DNA from: Echiichthys vipera
Lineage: Eukaryota; Chordata; Actinopteri; Perciformes; Trachinidae
Length of the DNA stretch: 64,000 nucleotides
Reading direction: 5' to 3'
Assembly (NCBI GenBank): GCA_963691815.1
Contig: OY829668.1
Location: 18,147,953 to 18,211,952 of the forward strand
The stretch's first letter is position 1; the number at the start of each line of letters is the position of its first letter. The translations under genes were made by a program, and so were the position numbers. Shown here in pieces: positions 43,481 to 54,739 of the stretch. The notes beneath the pieces were generated by a model, which saw nothing but the letters and a program-made list of their open reading frames with translations, was not told the DNA's origin and searched no databases.

Positions 43481-44084
43481 TAAGCTACGAGATCTTTCTA
43501 TGATGTTGTGAGTTTGCCACTTTTGTCCTTTGTGAAAAGGCTTTTTGCAAACTTAAGGTGTTTTTAAAGAAGTTTGATCTTGTTTGCTCCTTCCTTTTAA
43601 GCCTCTTTCTCATTTGTGTCATTCATTTGTGTCAATATTTGTTAATGTCTGTTAAGCAAATGTAGGTTCATTAAACACTAAAGGGTTTACTACCAGCGCT
43701 AACCAATACAGACATAACAGAACATACATATTTTTTCCAAAATGTATTCACAACATCACACGTACAGTTATAAAGAAAATAAATAATTTAGGCTGGGTCT
43801 AAGGCTGAATCAGGACATGCAGGCAATAGGCTTTAACATGCCTACTACTACTACTACTACTAGTACTACTAAGTCAGGTCCCTCTTAACACACACTGCAA
43901 CATTGTTCATACATCACAATAAACAATGCTTTGGCCTTTTTATTTTTGCTGTGTCTGCTTATTTTAAATTCTACAAACTAACATGTACAGGCTCGTTCTG
44001 ACATGTATAACTTCACATCTCTTTGTTTAAAAATGGTGTTGTTTTTATATGCTCAGTTGATTTGCCAAAGTTTGTGTTGGGCTG
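43481..44084 (+). other. Gene 4 intron, middle part with short (CTA)n
   Basis: A CTACTACTACTACTACTAGT microsatellite lies near 43846-43870. Otherwise no motif. Confidence 0.5.
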
Positions 44085-44340
44085 AACAACAGAAAACTCT
44101 CCTAGTTGTTTTCAAGTTTGTGGTTGCCCCTTTTTTATTTACAGTGTGCACACAGTGTAGTTACTCCCATGGCCACATGGTGCCATTGTTGATGCACATT
44201 TTATGTTATATACAGTATATTTATAGAAAGTTTAGGCCATTTTATTGTTTATGCAACACGTGCTGCTTGTTTTATTTGTGATACTCAACATAAAACATGG
44301 TGAAATTATTTCAGTGTGTGTATTAGTATAATATGGATAA
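44085..44340. repeat. Intron block shared with 735-930
   Basis: Counterpart of the block upstream of gene 1. It places both introns in one duplicated unit. Confidence 0.65.
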
Positions 44341-44519
44341 CTACATACAGATTCCTCTTTGAATTGTAGAGTTTCGACTGTCATTGGTGGATGCAGAGAC
44401 AAACTGTTTCCACAGACAATTGTTTTTGGAAGTGATCCTGAGCCCATGCAGTGATGTAGCACATAATTGTTAAGATCACATTAATGCTCATATTAATGGC
44501 TGTTTGTTTGTGTTTTCAG

Positions 44520-45517
44520 ATTTACCTTCAGATGTGCATAAAGTGATTGTTGGTGAAGAACATCTGCAGGAGTGGGGCTCCAGTCTGGACCAGGAGAACC
44601 CAGAGCCCCCACACATCAAAGAGGAACAGGAGGAACTCTGGATCAGTCAGGAGGGAGAGCAGCTTAAGGGATTGGAAGAGGCTGATATCAAGTTCTCATT
44701 CACTTCTGTTCCTGTGAAGAGTGAAGATGATGAAGAGAAACCTCAGTCTTCACAGCTTCATCAAAGAAAAACTGAACAGATCAAAACAGAAGCGGAGGAA
44801 GAGGACTGTGGAGTACCAGAACCAGCCAGAAACTCCGATCCAGATATACATTTACTACAATCTACTGATAAAAAGACTGGAGACTCTTCTGAACCTGAGA
44901 CTGATGACAGTGATGATTGGAAGGGCACCAGAAAACCTCAGTCAGGTTTAAACTCTCTAAATAAAGATAAAGTCAGTCATTCAAGATGCAGTGCTCATGA
45001 GAAACCATTTATCTGCTCAGTGTGTGGGAAAAGATTTGGCCAGAAGGGACATCTGAGGAGACACGTGATGATTCATTCAGGAGAGAAACCTTTCAGTTGC
45101 TCAGTGTGTGGTAAAAGTTTTATTGAAAAGGGAGATTTGAAGAAACACCTTATAATTCATACAGGAGAAAAACCATTCAGCTGTAGAGAGTGTGGTAAAG
45201 AATTTGTTCACAAGGTATCCTTGCAAAGACACCTGATGATTCATTCAGGAGAGAAACCTTTTAGTTGCTCAGTGTGTGGTAAAAGTTTCATAGGAAAGGG
45301 AGAATCGAAGAAACACCTCAGAACTCATTCAGGAGAGAAACAATTTATTTGCTCAGAGTGTGGAAAAAGATTTGCTCACAAGGTATCCCTGAAAAGGCAT
45401 GTGATGATTCATACAGGAGAGAAACCACTCTGCTGCACTGAGTGTGGGAAAAGATTCTGCTGGATGGGACCCCTGAAGAAACACCTAAGAACTCATACAG
45501 GGGAAAAAAACATTTAG
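44520..45517 (+). CDS. C2H2 zinc-finger protein, gene 4 (second exon, six fingers)
   Basis: Predicted nuclear DNA-binding protein and the most complete member of the cluster here, with a matching exon 1 at 40168. The acidic region (LPSDVHKVIVGEEHLQEWGS, PHIKEEQEELWISQEGEQLK, EEEDCGVPEPARNSDPD, SSEPETDDSDDWKGT) is followed by six fingers with helix residues QKGHLRR, EKGDLKK, HKVSLQR, GKGESKK, HKVSLKR and WMGPLKK. Finger 4 has Ser in place of the conserved core Leu (GESKKH) and may fold poorly; finger 6 has an unusual CWMGP helix start. All Cys/His ligands are present. The frame ends HTGEKNI and TAG inside the linker, where a retroelement tail begins, so further fingers were probably lost. Contact residues differ clearly from gene 1. 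Confidence 0.88.
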
Positions 45518-45625
45518 AATAGAATAGAATTACCTTAATGATCCCAGACTGGGAAAATATTTTGTAACAGCAGTAGTGCGTCAGCAAAATAAAAACTTTG
45601 TACATAACATAAATAGAATCAAATC
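45513..45625 (-). mobile_element. LINE/SINE 3' tail that truncates gene 4
   Basis: Starts with the pentamer array TAGAATAGAATAGAATTACC, then TTAATGATCCCAGACTGGGA and ATTTTGTAACAGCAG. This resembles the reversed 3' tail at 22690 (CTTTATTCATCCCAAGGGAA, TTTTGCAACAG). The junction lies at the first bases of what would be the seventh finger. Confidence 0.7.
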
Positions 45626-46204
45626 TGTATATACATAGTGTATTTAAATACAGTGCACAGTGTGCTACATATATATATATATATGAAAATATATTTAGAA
45701 AAAATACTATATCATGTTTTATTAGTATGAACTGAGCGTGGAAGCGTATCTGTGTGCAGCTTCTCTCTGCTGCCTCACTACCTGACGCCAGAGTGGGTGT
45801 GGTTTCTTAGTGACAGTCACAGAGCGAGACCAAGCCTCCACTGAAGTGACTTCCTGGTTGATCTAATACGGAAGTGCCAAAAAAGTCAGTTCTATGTCTT
45901 TCCACTAGGACAGTAGAGCAGTTTCTCATTGACCCCCATGTTAAACCGGCCGTTTTCACAGCATCATTAAACCTGTTTAGGGCCTGGTACAAAAAACATT
46001 CTAGTCTGTATGTTTAGGTCATATCACCATGACAACACTGAGGTGGGTGAATTTTTTTTGTACCAGGCTAGTTTTTATTTTATTGGAGGTCAAAGTTTAT
46101 GAATAATTAGAGACGTGTTCTCTTCGGAGGCTAGTTGTCAGGATTAGCTTGCTAACTCCGTCATCTTGACCTGGACTGCGGTTATTCGTATGGTGGTGTT
46201 ACCA
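45626..46204. other. Gene 4 downstream flank
   Basis: Short (AT)n near 45668-45684; otherwise nothing recognised. Confidence 0.45.
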
Positions 46205-46513
46205 GGGCGACTGGCTCAGTGACTGAGTGGGTCGTCCTCCATTGGAGAGATTGCTCGATTACCACCTCCCCCGGTCCACATGTCGAAGTGTCCTTGGGCA
46301 AGACACTGAACCCCGAATTGCTCCCCTTGCTGCGCATGGGTGTGTAAATGTGGTGTGAATGGTTACATTAGATTAGATGGTCTGTAGATGTCCACTGCCA
46401 TCAGTGTGAATGTCTGTGTGAATGGGTGAATGTGACAAACACTGTAAAAGCGCCTTGAGTAGTCAGAAGACTAGAAAGGCGCTATATAAGTACAAGTCCA
46501 TTCACCATTTACC
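46205..46513 (+). mobile_element. tRNA-derived fish SINE
   Basis: tRNA-like head (GACTGGCTCAGTGACTGAGT, then a worn B-box), the body TCCACATGTCGAAGTGTCCT and TGGGCAAGACACTGAACCCC, and the tail AGAAAGGCGCTATATAAGTA. A minus-strand copy is at 51818-52101. Confidence 0.92.
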
Positions 46514-47130
46514 ATAAGTGACAAGATGGTTTTCTCTTCGCTCAACTGTACAAACAGATGTTTTAGGAACACACCGTGTTAGCCCTGTTATGCTAATTAA
46601 ATAGCCGCACTTGCACCATGACTTACAATATAAGTTAGCCTACTATCGATGGCACTAGATGCTAATCTGGAGTACCGGGAAGATTCAGGCCGTGATGGTC
46701 AGTGTTTTACAGTCTATGGGTATGGTACAGTGTTGAATATCAGTTTGAATTATAGATCATAAATGCTGCCTGCACTTGACCCTGATAATGACTGACCTCA
46801 TGTGTCAGCCTCTACCCTCTAAAATATCCTGTTCTGGTTATAAAATAATAAAAAAATGACTCCCGGTCCCGGAAAATAATCTCAACATTGACTCCCACTC
46901 CCGTTTATCTAGTAGCGTGTGCTATTAGCCTAGCTACTGGGCAGTGAAGCTAATGTGGCTAATTCTGTCACATCAGCCAGTTGGTCATATCTCCCTCCCC
47001 CAAACGTCACATACATGTCCTAAGGAAATGAGGCGGAGTCAAATTCTGACAACATGGCGGCTTCCAGAGGTGATTACGAATGGCTCAAGTTGAGCGAACA
47101 AACCTCGACGGAGAGGCTACGTCCATTTTT
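46514..47130. other. Intergenic, nothing recognised
   Basis: No coding or repeat motif identified with confidence. Confidence 0.4.
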
Positions 47131-47134
47131 ATGA

Positions 47135-47335
47135 GACAGACATGGCTGAAGGTGGCATGAGTGCTCCTGCTGACCGGCCTAGGCTTGTTGAAAAAGCAGA
47201 CAAACAGAGCAAAGTAGTCAACAGAGTCAAGCCCACAAACCCCACAAAGCCCTTTTGTAAACAATGCTTTAAATTGATACAGACCAAGGAAGCAAACGCA
47301 AATATTTTGGTGAAACATAATAATTATGTATATTC
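47135..47335 (+). mobile_element. Possible hAT BED-finger remnant
   Basis: Reads RVKPTNPTKPFCKQCFKLIQ then TKEANANILVKHNNYVYSY. C-x2-C and a later His in an NxxLxxH context resemble a worn BED finger. Short and without neighbours, so tentative. Confidence 0.35.
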
Positions 47336-47339
47336 ATAC

Positions 47340-47879
47340 ATATACAGTACATATTCTATTTAAAATGAATGTAAATATGGAAAATCCATGTTTTATTCTT
47401 TACAAGTCTAGTTCATGTGTCCAAATTATTCTAGAAAAAGTCAAAATAGATACCTGCCCCCATGCCTAACAACTTTTCTGGGGGAAACCCTGCATATTAT
47501 AACTTTAGCCTGAATCATACAACATACACCTGGAAATGTTTTGCTGGTCTAAACTTGTTTTCTTGTTGTAATAATTATGTTTTCTATTTTTTTTTGTCAG
47601 AGCTGCTGATTTTCTGATATCCTTTTAATATCCTGTACGTAACATTGTATACATTTTGTGATATCTCAAAAATAAAGCTTTATTATAAAACAGAAAATGT
47701 CTTATGTTGCTAGCAGTTTCTATTTGCTACCTTTAGTAAGGTATTTAAAGCTTAAATGAGTCGGTGGGTTCTGGACGTCTTTTTACAGAAATGGCACTTG
47801 GTTGGCGTGGCTGGTGGCTGGTTGGGGGGCCCAGTGTGACATCTTTTCATGGGGCCCAAAATCCCTGGTGGCGCCCCTG
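47340..47879. other. Intergenic, nothing recognised
   Basis: Includes a GGGGGGCCCAGTG / GGGGCCCAAAATC stretch near 47826-47860 of the kind seen in fish DNA repeats; no ends found. Confidence 0.4.
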
Positions 47880-48145
47880 ACCACAAGTAGCCCTGCACTC
47901 TGAGAGTGCAGTGTTCTAGTGGGGTAAAAAGGTACTATGAACTCTTCAAGATATGATCGTCTGACCATTAAGAGCCTTGTAGGTGAGGAGAAGGATTTTA
48001 CAGGGAGTCAGTGCAGAGAACCTAATCCAGGAGAAATCTGATCTCTTTTCTTTTCTCTTTGTCTTCTCAGTTCATGAGCTGCAACGCTCTGGATCAAGTG
48101 GAGACTCTTAACCAACTTATTGGAGCAGCCTGATAATAAGGAAAA
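47880..48145 (-). mobile_element. L2 fragment behind gene 4
   Basis: CCACAAGTAGCCCTGCACTC, AGTGTTCTAGTGGGGTAA and AACGCTCTGGATCAAGTGGA match the fragment behind gene 1 (3575-3965), including its private changes. Confidence 0.8.
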
Positions 48146-48884
48146 TCAAGACTAGAAATTATAAATGCACTGTGGATGATGGAGTTTTTAGGGATGTAAC
48201 AATACACTGAAGTCACAGTTTGATTCACAATACTGTTTAAATTGAACACAAATGAGTGAAAAATATCCCTTTATCAAAATCTGCTGAATGTATTTTCTCT
48301 AATCTTTTAATTTTCAAATTAAAGAATGGTTATTCCTGAGGTGCAGTGTAAACAGTGCACATTTCATTTTCTTTCTAAAAGTGAAACTAAACTTCTTTTT
48401 TGCAATAACTGAATTAAAAAAAAAACAGAAAGTCTTGGCCTTTGTTCCTGGTTTGGGACTGACATGTTTGTCTGTTTTTTTCAATATAGTTTAAGATTTA
48501 CATGTTTTTAATATCAGCATATCTCCATGTTAAGGCAGAAGCTGAGGTCACTGCACATTGTGTCCCCAGAGTCAGAACTAGACATAGAGAAGCAGCATTC
48601 AGTTCACATTTGTGAAACAAACTTCTAGAAAACTGCAGGTCTGCTGCAACTCCCAGTTCTTTGAAATCAAGACTGAATACTTTTCTGTTTGCTGCTGTCT
48701 TTCAGTCAACAAAACAATTCATGAACTGTTTATACTGAACTGTAACTTCTTTTCCTTTCATAGACTTGGGTTTATTTTATTCGTTTTTTAAATAATGTAT
48801 GTGCTTGATTTTAATTTTGTAATGATTTTATATGAATTTTGAATATGTGTCTTTCCAATGTTTTAAATGTTTTATGTAAATCCC
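48146..48884. other. Gene 4 distal flank, nothing recognised
   Basis: AT-rich. A weak LINE C-terminal-like reading near 48590-48720 was not firm enough to call. Confidence 0.4.
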
Positions 48885-48975
48885 TCTGATTTAACTTGTT
48901 GTTGAAAGGTGCTATACAAATAAACTTGCCTTGAGTACATAAACATGAATATCCTGTTTATGATTGGGTTGACTC
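48885..48975 (+). repeat. Tail shared with 4040-4130
   Basis: Contains TGCTATACAAATAAACTTGC and GAATATCCTGTTTATGATTG as behind gene 1. Right edge of the detectable gene 1/gene 4 homology. Confidence 0.7.
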
Positions 48976-49139
48976 AAGTTCAAGTTCACTTTGCTTCAGC
49001 AGAGACAAAAACAAAATAATAATGCATGTAAAAGAAACAAGAAAACATCATCCCACATACTCACAAACAAATGCATGTAGCACATGCACATAATCAAACA
49101 TATGCGCAGACATACACATACGTATACGGTTACAGTAGT

Positions 49140-49445
49140 CATAAACAACAGGGCAAGATTATGTAAAAAATTCACAGAGACATTTTGAACAAAACTAGGC
49201 TGGATTAGATGTCTGTGTATTTAAAGCACACTTAAACCTCTCGTTGGACCCACATGTCTAACATATAATGGCAAGTTGTTCAAGAGTTTTGGAGCAGCCA
49301 CAGAGAAGGCACCATCGCCCTTCATCTTCAATTTTGATCTAGGTACAACCAACAACTCACTGGGTGACTGTAGATCTCTGGCTGGATTATAGACTTGCAT
49401 GAGTTCCGCCAGATATAGAGGAGCCAGACCAGTTTAAATCTTAAA
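49140..49445 (-). mobile_element. LINE ORF2 C-terminal fragment
   Basis: Minus strand reads YLAELMQVYNPARDLQSPSE, LLVVPRSKLKMKGDGAFSVA and APKLLNNLPLYVRHVG. The pattern resembles the tail of L2/CR1-type fish LINEs but is not the L2 subfamily at 10518. Confidence 0.7.
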
Positions 49446-49449
49446 ACAA

Positions 49450-50590
49450 TTAATAAAACTTTAATCCGGGCAGGGCTGGGCTGGGGACAACCTGTCAAGT
49501 TCTGGTCCAAAGCCACAAGGGAGCAGAGGAAGACCATGGTGGTGGAAGAGGTCTCACAAGTGGCGAAGGACCACTACCTCATCAAGGCCGTGTCCCAGGG
49601 CAAACAGGGAGCATGGATTCGCTGGTAAGGTTACCATCAACAGAGTCATAACCTGCGCCGACATCTGGCGAACCCCACAGTCACGGCTCAGCTTCCTCGT
49701 AAGGGCAGCGTATGACACCCTCCCATGCCCTCGAAACCTCGCCCAATGGTTCGGAAGCGAGGGCAAGTGCTTCCTGTGCAGCAAAGACAATGCAGGTCTC
49801 CAACACATACTATCAGGGTGAAACATCGCGCTGTCGCAGGGGTGGATCCGGTGGCGGCACAATCAGGTGCTGAGGAAGTTGGCAGAGCAGCTGGAGAAAT
49901 GCAGAGTTGGGGCGAACAAGTCCTCGGATCCCCGTCGGAAAAACATCGCCTTCCTCAAACCAGGGGAGGCAGCGCAGAAGACAGAGGCGGGGAGGTCGGC
50001 ACGTCTGCTTACCCCTGGGAAGAGCTGGGACATGCACGTCGACCTGGACAAGCAGCTGGTCTTTCCAACCGAGATCACACAGACAACCCTAAGGCCAGAC
50101 GTTGTGATGTGGTCCGCAACTGCCAAGAAAGTCCTAATCATCGAACTGACTTTGCCCTGGGAGGAGGAAATACCAGTAGCACATGAGTTCAAGCGTGCGA
50201 AGTACAGCAACCTGGCGGAGGAGTGCAGAGGTGAGGGCTGGTCTGCGTGGAGGTCGGATGCAGGGGCTTCGTGGGGGGGTCTGCGATCCGGTCCGTGCTG
50301 CGGGAATGACCGGATGCAGCCTGAAAAAAGCCATAAAGGAGTTGGCAGTGGAGGCAGAGAAAGCAAGTTTCTGGATGTGGTTACGGAGGAGGGACAGTAC
50401 TTGGGGCTCAACACCCCACTGAGATCAGTTGCAGGGTGTGGCATGGGGAGACGTCCCCACAGTGCCACTGCCCCCCCGCGACGAGGTGTCCTGGCTTTGG
50501 GGGCGAAACATCAGTGAATGGTGGCACCAGCTGACGACCCCGTAGCTGACCTCAAAGTGCACTGGAGGAGGTGCGACGGCAGAGATGCCT
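49450..50590 (+). mobile_element. RLE-type LINE (R2/NeSL-like), endonuclease part
   Basis: Frames read SFLVRAAYDTLPCPRNLAQW near 49700, the zinc knuckle CFLCSKDNAGLQHILSG near 49770-49820, then an open frame 49867-50260: KSWDMHVDLDKQLVFPTEIT, LRPDVVMWSATAKKVLIIEL and TLPWEEEIPVAHEFKRAKYS. RPD...IIEL.....E...K fits the PD-(D/E)XK restriction-like endonuclease of R2-type LINEs. After a shift, RGFVGGSAIRS and KKAIKELAVEAEKASFWMWL end the protein. It complements the RT part at 41295-43480 but lies in the opposite orientation. Confidence 0.85.
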
Positions 50591-50784
50591 TATCTGTATT
50601 ATCTAAGTTACACTTCTGGGGAACCAGCGACTACTGTGAAAGTGCAGTTGCAGAGATGCCGAGCTGTATCTCTAGCTCTATTTGTAGTATCTAAGTAAAA
50701 TCAATCTTAAAGTGGATTGGAAGCCAGAACAGGGGTGCTTTGGTTGACGTTTTTTAGTGCCAGTCAAAACTGCGGTCAAGCCAG

Positions 50785-52145
50785 CCGACACTTCGTTTTA
50801 GGACTGGTTTCAAAATAAAAGCATTTCTCAGGTACATACCGAACGACGGTCAAAGAAATAAAATACTGCCGAAGGAAATGTACTGAGATTGTGATACGTA
50901 CTTTTGAAATAAAAGCCCAACTAATTGACACATGTAAGCTAATGTCAATAGATTTTAGTGGAATTTTGAACAATGCTCTGTTTTAAGACACTAATTCGAA
51001 ATCAGGATTATATAACACAACCCCATAGAGTCACAGATTAAGTTTCAAAACAGTATTATGTGTAGTTTCAAAGTAAAAGTTTAACAAATGTTCAATTATG
51101 AGATATAACATATGATTTTGGATTCAATTTTAAAAGAAACACTCTGTTATCACTCACTAATTCCCCTGCATGGTTATAGTTTATGACCCCCTAGGGTCAT
51201 ACAGGAAGTGTCAAGACATCATGATGTGTAGTTTCAAATTAAAAGCCCATCAAATTCTTAAATTATGAGAAATATATCTGATTTTGGATTCAATTTTAAA
51301 GGAAACGCCCTGTTATGACACACTAATTCCACCCACTGCAGGGTTATAGTTCATGAACCGCTAGGGTCACCCAGGAAGTTTCACGACATTCTGATGTGTA
51401 GTTTCAAAGTAAAAGCCCAACAAAGTTTCCAATATGAGACATATTACATATATTCCATTTTAAAGGGAACGCCCAGAATCACTTACTAATTCCACTGCAG
51501 GCTTATAGTTCATAGTTCTCTAAAATTGAATCCAAAATCATATGTAATAATAATAATTATATAATTAAATAATTATGTGGATATTACACATCATAATGTC
51601 TTGGAACTTCCTGGGTGACTCTATGGGGTTGTGTTATACAACCCTGATTTTGATATAGTGTCAGAAAACGGACCATTGTTCAAAATTCCACTAAAATACA
51701 TTGGAATTAGCCTACATGTGTCAATTAGTTGGGCTTTTATTTTGAAAGTACATATCACAACGTCTGTTTATTTCCTTTGACAGTACTTTCTTTTATTGGC
51801 CGTCTTTCGGGATGTAAATGGTAAATGAACTTGTACTTATATAGCACCTTTTTAGTCTTCTTACTACCCAAGGCGCTTTCACACTACTTGACACATTCAC
51901 CCATTCACACTGACATTCACACTGATGGCGGTGGACATCTTCATACCATCTAATCTAACCATTCACACCACATTTACACACCCATGCGCAGCACGGTCTT
52001 GCCCGAGGACACTGCGACATGTGGACCGGGGGAGCTGGGGATCAAAGCCCTGATCTCTCAAATGGAGGACGACCCACTCTGCCACTGAGCCACAGCCACC
52101 ACAATGAATGCTTTTATTTTGAAACCAATTCTAAGACGCTATTAA
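50785..52145. mobile_element. Foldback element with tandem repeats in its centre
   Basis: Left arm about 50800-51135 and right arm about 51510-51815 plus 52102-52140 are imperfect inverted copies. For example TAAAAGCCCAACTAATTGAC at 50910 is inverted at about 51737, and ACACAACCCCATAGAGTCAC at 51016 near 51640. Between them lie about three units of 167-171 bases anchored on ATGTGTAGTTTCAAA (51057, 51224, 51395). A SINE splits the right arm. No coding. Probably a non-autonomous DNA transposon. Confidence 0.8.
51818..52101 (-). mobile_element. tRNA-derived fish SINE in the foldback arm
   Basis: Reverse copy of the SINE at 46205 (ACTTATATAGCACCTTTTTA tail at left, GAGGACGACCCACTCTGCCA head at right). 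The inverted-repeat match of the surrounding element resumes on its far side with AATGCTTTTATTTTGAAACC. Confidence 0.92.
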
Positions 52146-52280
52146 CGTAATGGCTAGTATATACACATGCATTCATCTTCAAATGGTTGTTCCAATCGGG
52201 GACGCAGGGGGCGGGGGAGGGTATGGAGCCGATCCCAGCTGACATCGGGCGTGGCACATAGAGATAGACAACCTTACACA

Positions 52281-54040
52281 CTCATATTCACAGGTTCAAC
52301 AAACTCTGAGTCTAACCCTGAACACTGAGTTAATCTACTCTGAGATAGGAAACTCTGAGTTTTCGGTTCCAGAACAGCAGATTTGCGTTAGGTTGATCAA
52401 CTCAGAGTAGTTTACCTGGAGTTAAGCGCGTGCACCACAAGTATAAAAAGACAGCATCAATGAAGCCCTGATTTGACAAGGCGGGGGGGGGCTATGCTAC
52501 AACTGGAACTGTAAATATTAATGCGCTCATACGGGAGTTTGAGCATTTTTTTCGCCGAAAGTGTAACACCACTGCAGCAGCTAAAGAGAGGGAGACGGTC
52601 AGTCCGTAAGTTTAAATGTAGTCCTTTGCAATCACAGTAATATCACATGGGGAACTGCTTGAGTGGGAGTCTATTGATTTATTTAATTTAGGTGCATTCC
52701 CACGGGGGAGAAGCGCACTTGGCAGCAGCTTAAGATGAAACATAAAAACATTTTTCAAACAGGTAAAACATCGGCACGATCTCATGGTGAAGCCTCATTT
52801 TGAGCAGGTTTTACATTGTAAAGTAAATATTACCGTAAGTGGCTGTTTTATATGTTGTATAAAAAACTCCCATTTGCAAAAAAACGCAGCGCAACACATA
52901 ATATCTGCTGGGATCTGAGAGCATGACTTTGGTTGTTAATGTTGGAAATGTAAGGACGATGAGGTTGTGTATGTAAATAATGGACTGTGACATGAAACGG
53001 TGTTGTGCGCATTCAGCACCCCTGCCGTGAAATGCACCCCCTCGCATTATAGGTGATATTTAGGATCAGAAGGCTGTTGTTTCCACCTATAGGAGTAGTT
53101 TATATACAGGTAACCACATTAAAAGAACACACTTTTGAACCTATGAATTGCAAGAAAAGCTGGGATTATATTTAGGAAACGCTAATTCAAATACATTCAA
53201 CTTGCTTAAAAGATCCATTTCGTTCATTTTGTGATTAAGGCTGCAGTATATTAAGGGCGTCTATGCGCGGTCTGAAAATCATCTCCCGACGAATATTTGA
53301 TTTTCTGTGCAGTAATGCTGCACCTTCATCCACGGATCGTTATCAAAAGGACATTCCATGGTTGTGGAAATATTCACCACCTAATATAACTTCTATATAG
53401 GCCTACTGAATGATTTTTATACGTTGTATAAAAAAAACTCCCTTTTGCAAAAAAAAACGCAGCGCAACACAGAATATCTGCTGTGATATGAAACGGTACC
53501 GCTCAAAAAGAGAATTGCCTGGAAATGCAAGAACATCTATAATCAATAGTTTGATAATCCTCTCCCAACGAATATTTAATTATCTGTGCAGTAATTCTGC
53601 ACCTTCATCCACGGGATCATTATCAAAAGGACATGCCATGGTAGTGAAATAGTCGCCACCTAATATGACTTCTAATGTCTGATTTTTGCAATGATTTTCT
53701 GAAAAAACTGACGACAGGACTATGCTACGCCAAAACTCGCCCGCTGACTGAATGAAGGAGGAAATCAAACACCTTGTGTGGCTGAAAGAGGGCGGAGACA
53801 GAGAGAAACTCAAGGTTTTCTGAGAAAAACCTGATCCCGACCAGGTTAGGCTCAGAGAGCATGTTACCATGGTAACTGACCGAGAGGTTAAGTTGCCTCT
53901 CTTTGTGAAACAGGCTAGAGTTACCCCTCTCCCTCTAGTTTGAGTTACCTCCCTTTGTGAATCGGAAAACTCAGAGTTTCCCTCATTTCAGGGTTAACAG
54001 ACTCAGAGTTTTCACTAAACCTGCTTTGTGAAAGGGCCCC
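52281..54040 (-). mobile_element. PIF/Harbinger element, degenerate
   Basis: The right end, GGGGCCCTTTCACAAAGCAG on the minus strand followed by GAAAACTCTGAGTCTGTTAA, matches a worn left end (TTCACAGGTTCAACAAACTC at 52284). Subterminal ACTCTGAGT palindromes recur at both ends. The minus-strand frame from 53640 carries a Harbinger transposase start. The first part of the transposase is present twice. Confidence 0.8.
53425..53640 (-). pseudogene. Harbinger transposase N-terminal exon fragment
   Basis: ATG at 53640 gives MACPFDNDPVDEGAELLHR. After broken sequence come VLAFPGNSLFERYRF near 53530 and FCVALRFFLQKGVFF near 53450. The order MACPF.NDPVDEGA, LF.RYRF, .CIALRFF is that of fish HARBI1-type transposases, but the segment between RYRF and the ALRFF helix is deleted and no DDE core follows. 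A second copy of the start (MECPFDNDP) with a one-base deletion is at about 53365 to 53275. Confidence 0.75.
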
Positions 54041-54044
54041 AGGA

Positions 54045-54715
54045 AAATGTGAAGCAGATAAGAGAGGGGAAAAAAAGGTATATAGAAGAGAAAGATAACG
54101 GGGAAGTAAACCCTGCAATTGTATGGGATGGTATGAAGGCAGTCATTCAGGGCTTGACTAGCTATATATTAGCACAAAGTAGAAAAACTGCAAGAATTTA
54201 AAAAGAAACATAAGAATAGCAAAAATCAGCCCATATTACAACAAATAAAGAAGGCAAGGGAAGAGATAAATAAAGAAGATAGATAAATAAAGATATAGAA
54301 AAGAGGGCAAGATTTATAAAGCAGACATTCGATGAATCAGGCCCAAAGCAACAAGACTCTTAGCTAGACGACGGCGGAAACAGCAGGCCATTGACACAAT
54401 TCATAATATAAGGGACCCTCAGACAACCAACTATCACACAAACCAGAAAAAATAGGAAGAATATTTGAAGAATATTATAAGAAGCTCTATTCTAAACCAC
54501 TGTCAGCTAATGAAAAAACAATAAGAAGTTTTCTTTACACACTTGACCTGCCATCTATTGGTGAGACACAGAATGACACTATTACGTCACAACTCACAAT
54601 TAAGGAGCTAGAAGCTGCAATCAGTAGGTTAAAGACTACTAAATCACCAGGTAGTGACGGGTACCCTTCGGAATGGTACAAGGCCTTTCAGAAGGAGCCA
54701 ACTGTCCTGTTCTGT
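54045..54715 (+). mobile_element. L1-like LINE fragment, linker to RT start
   Basis: Pieces read AIVWDGMKAVIQGLTSYI near 54120, IGRIFEEYYKKLYSKPLSAN near 54450, LEAAISRLKTTKSPGSDGYP and SEWYKAFQKE near 54610-54700. This is the stretch before RT box 1 of L1-like ORF2. It breaks at about 54720, where hAT sequence begins. Confidence 0.75.
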
Positions 54716-54739
54716 CCTGCTTTAACTGGACCCTTAAGC

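Noticed and set aside
49863..50468. 201-codon minus-strand frame
   Set aside because: Antisense to the RLE LINE frame, which carries the recognisable endonuclease motifs.
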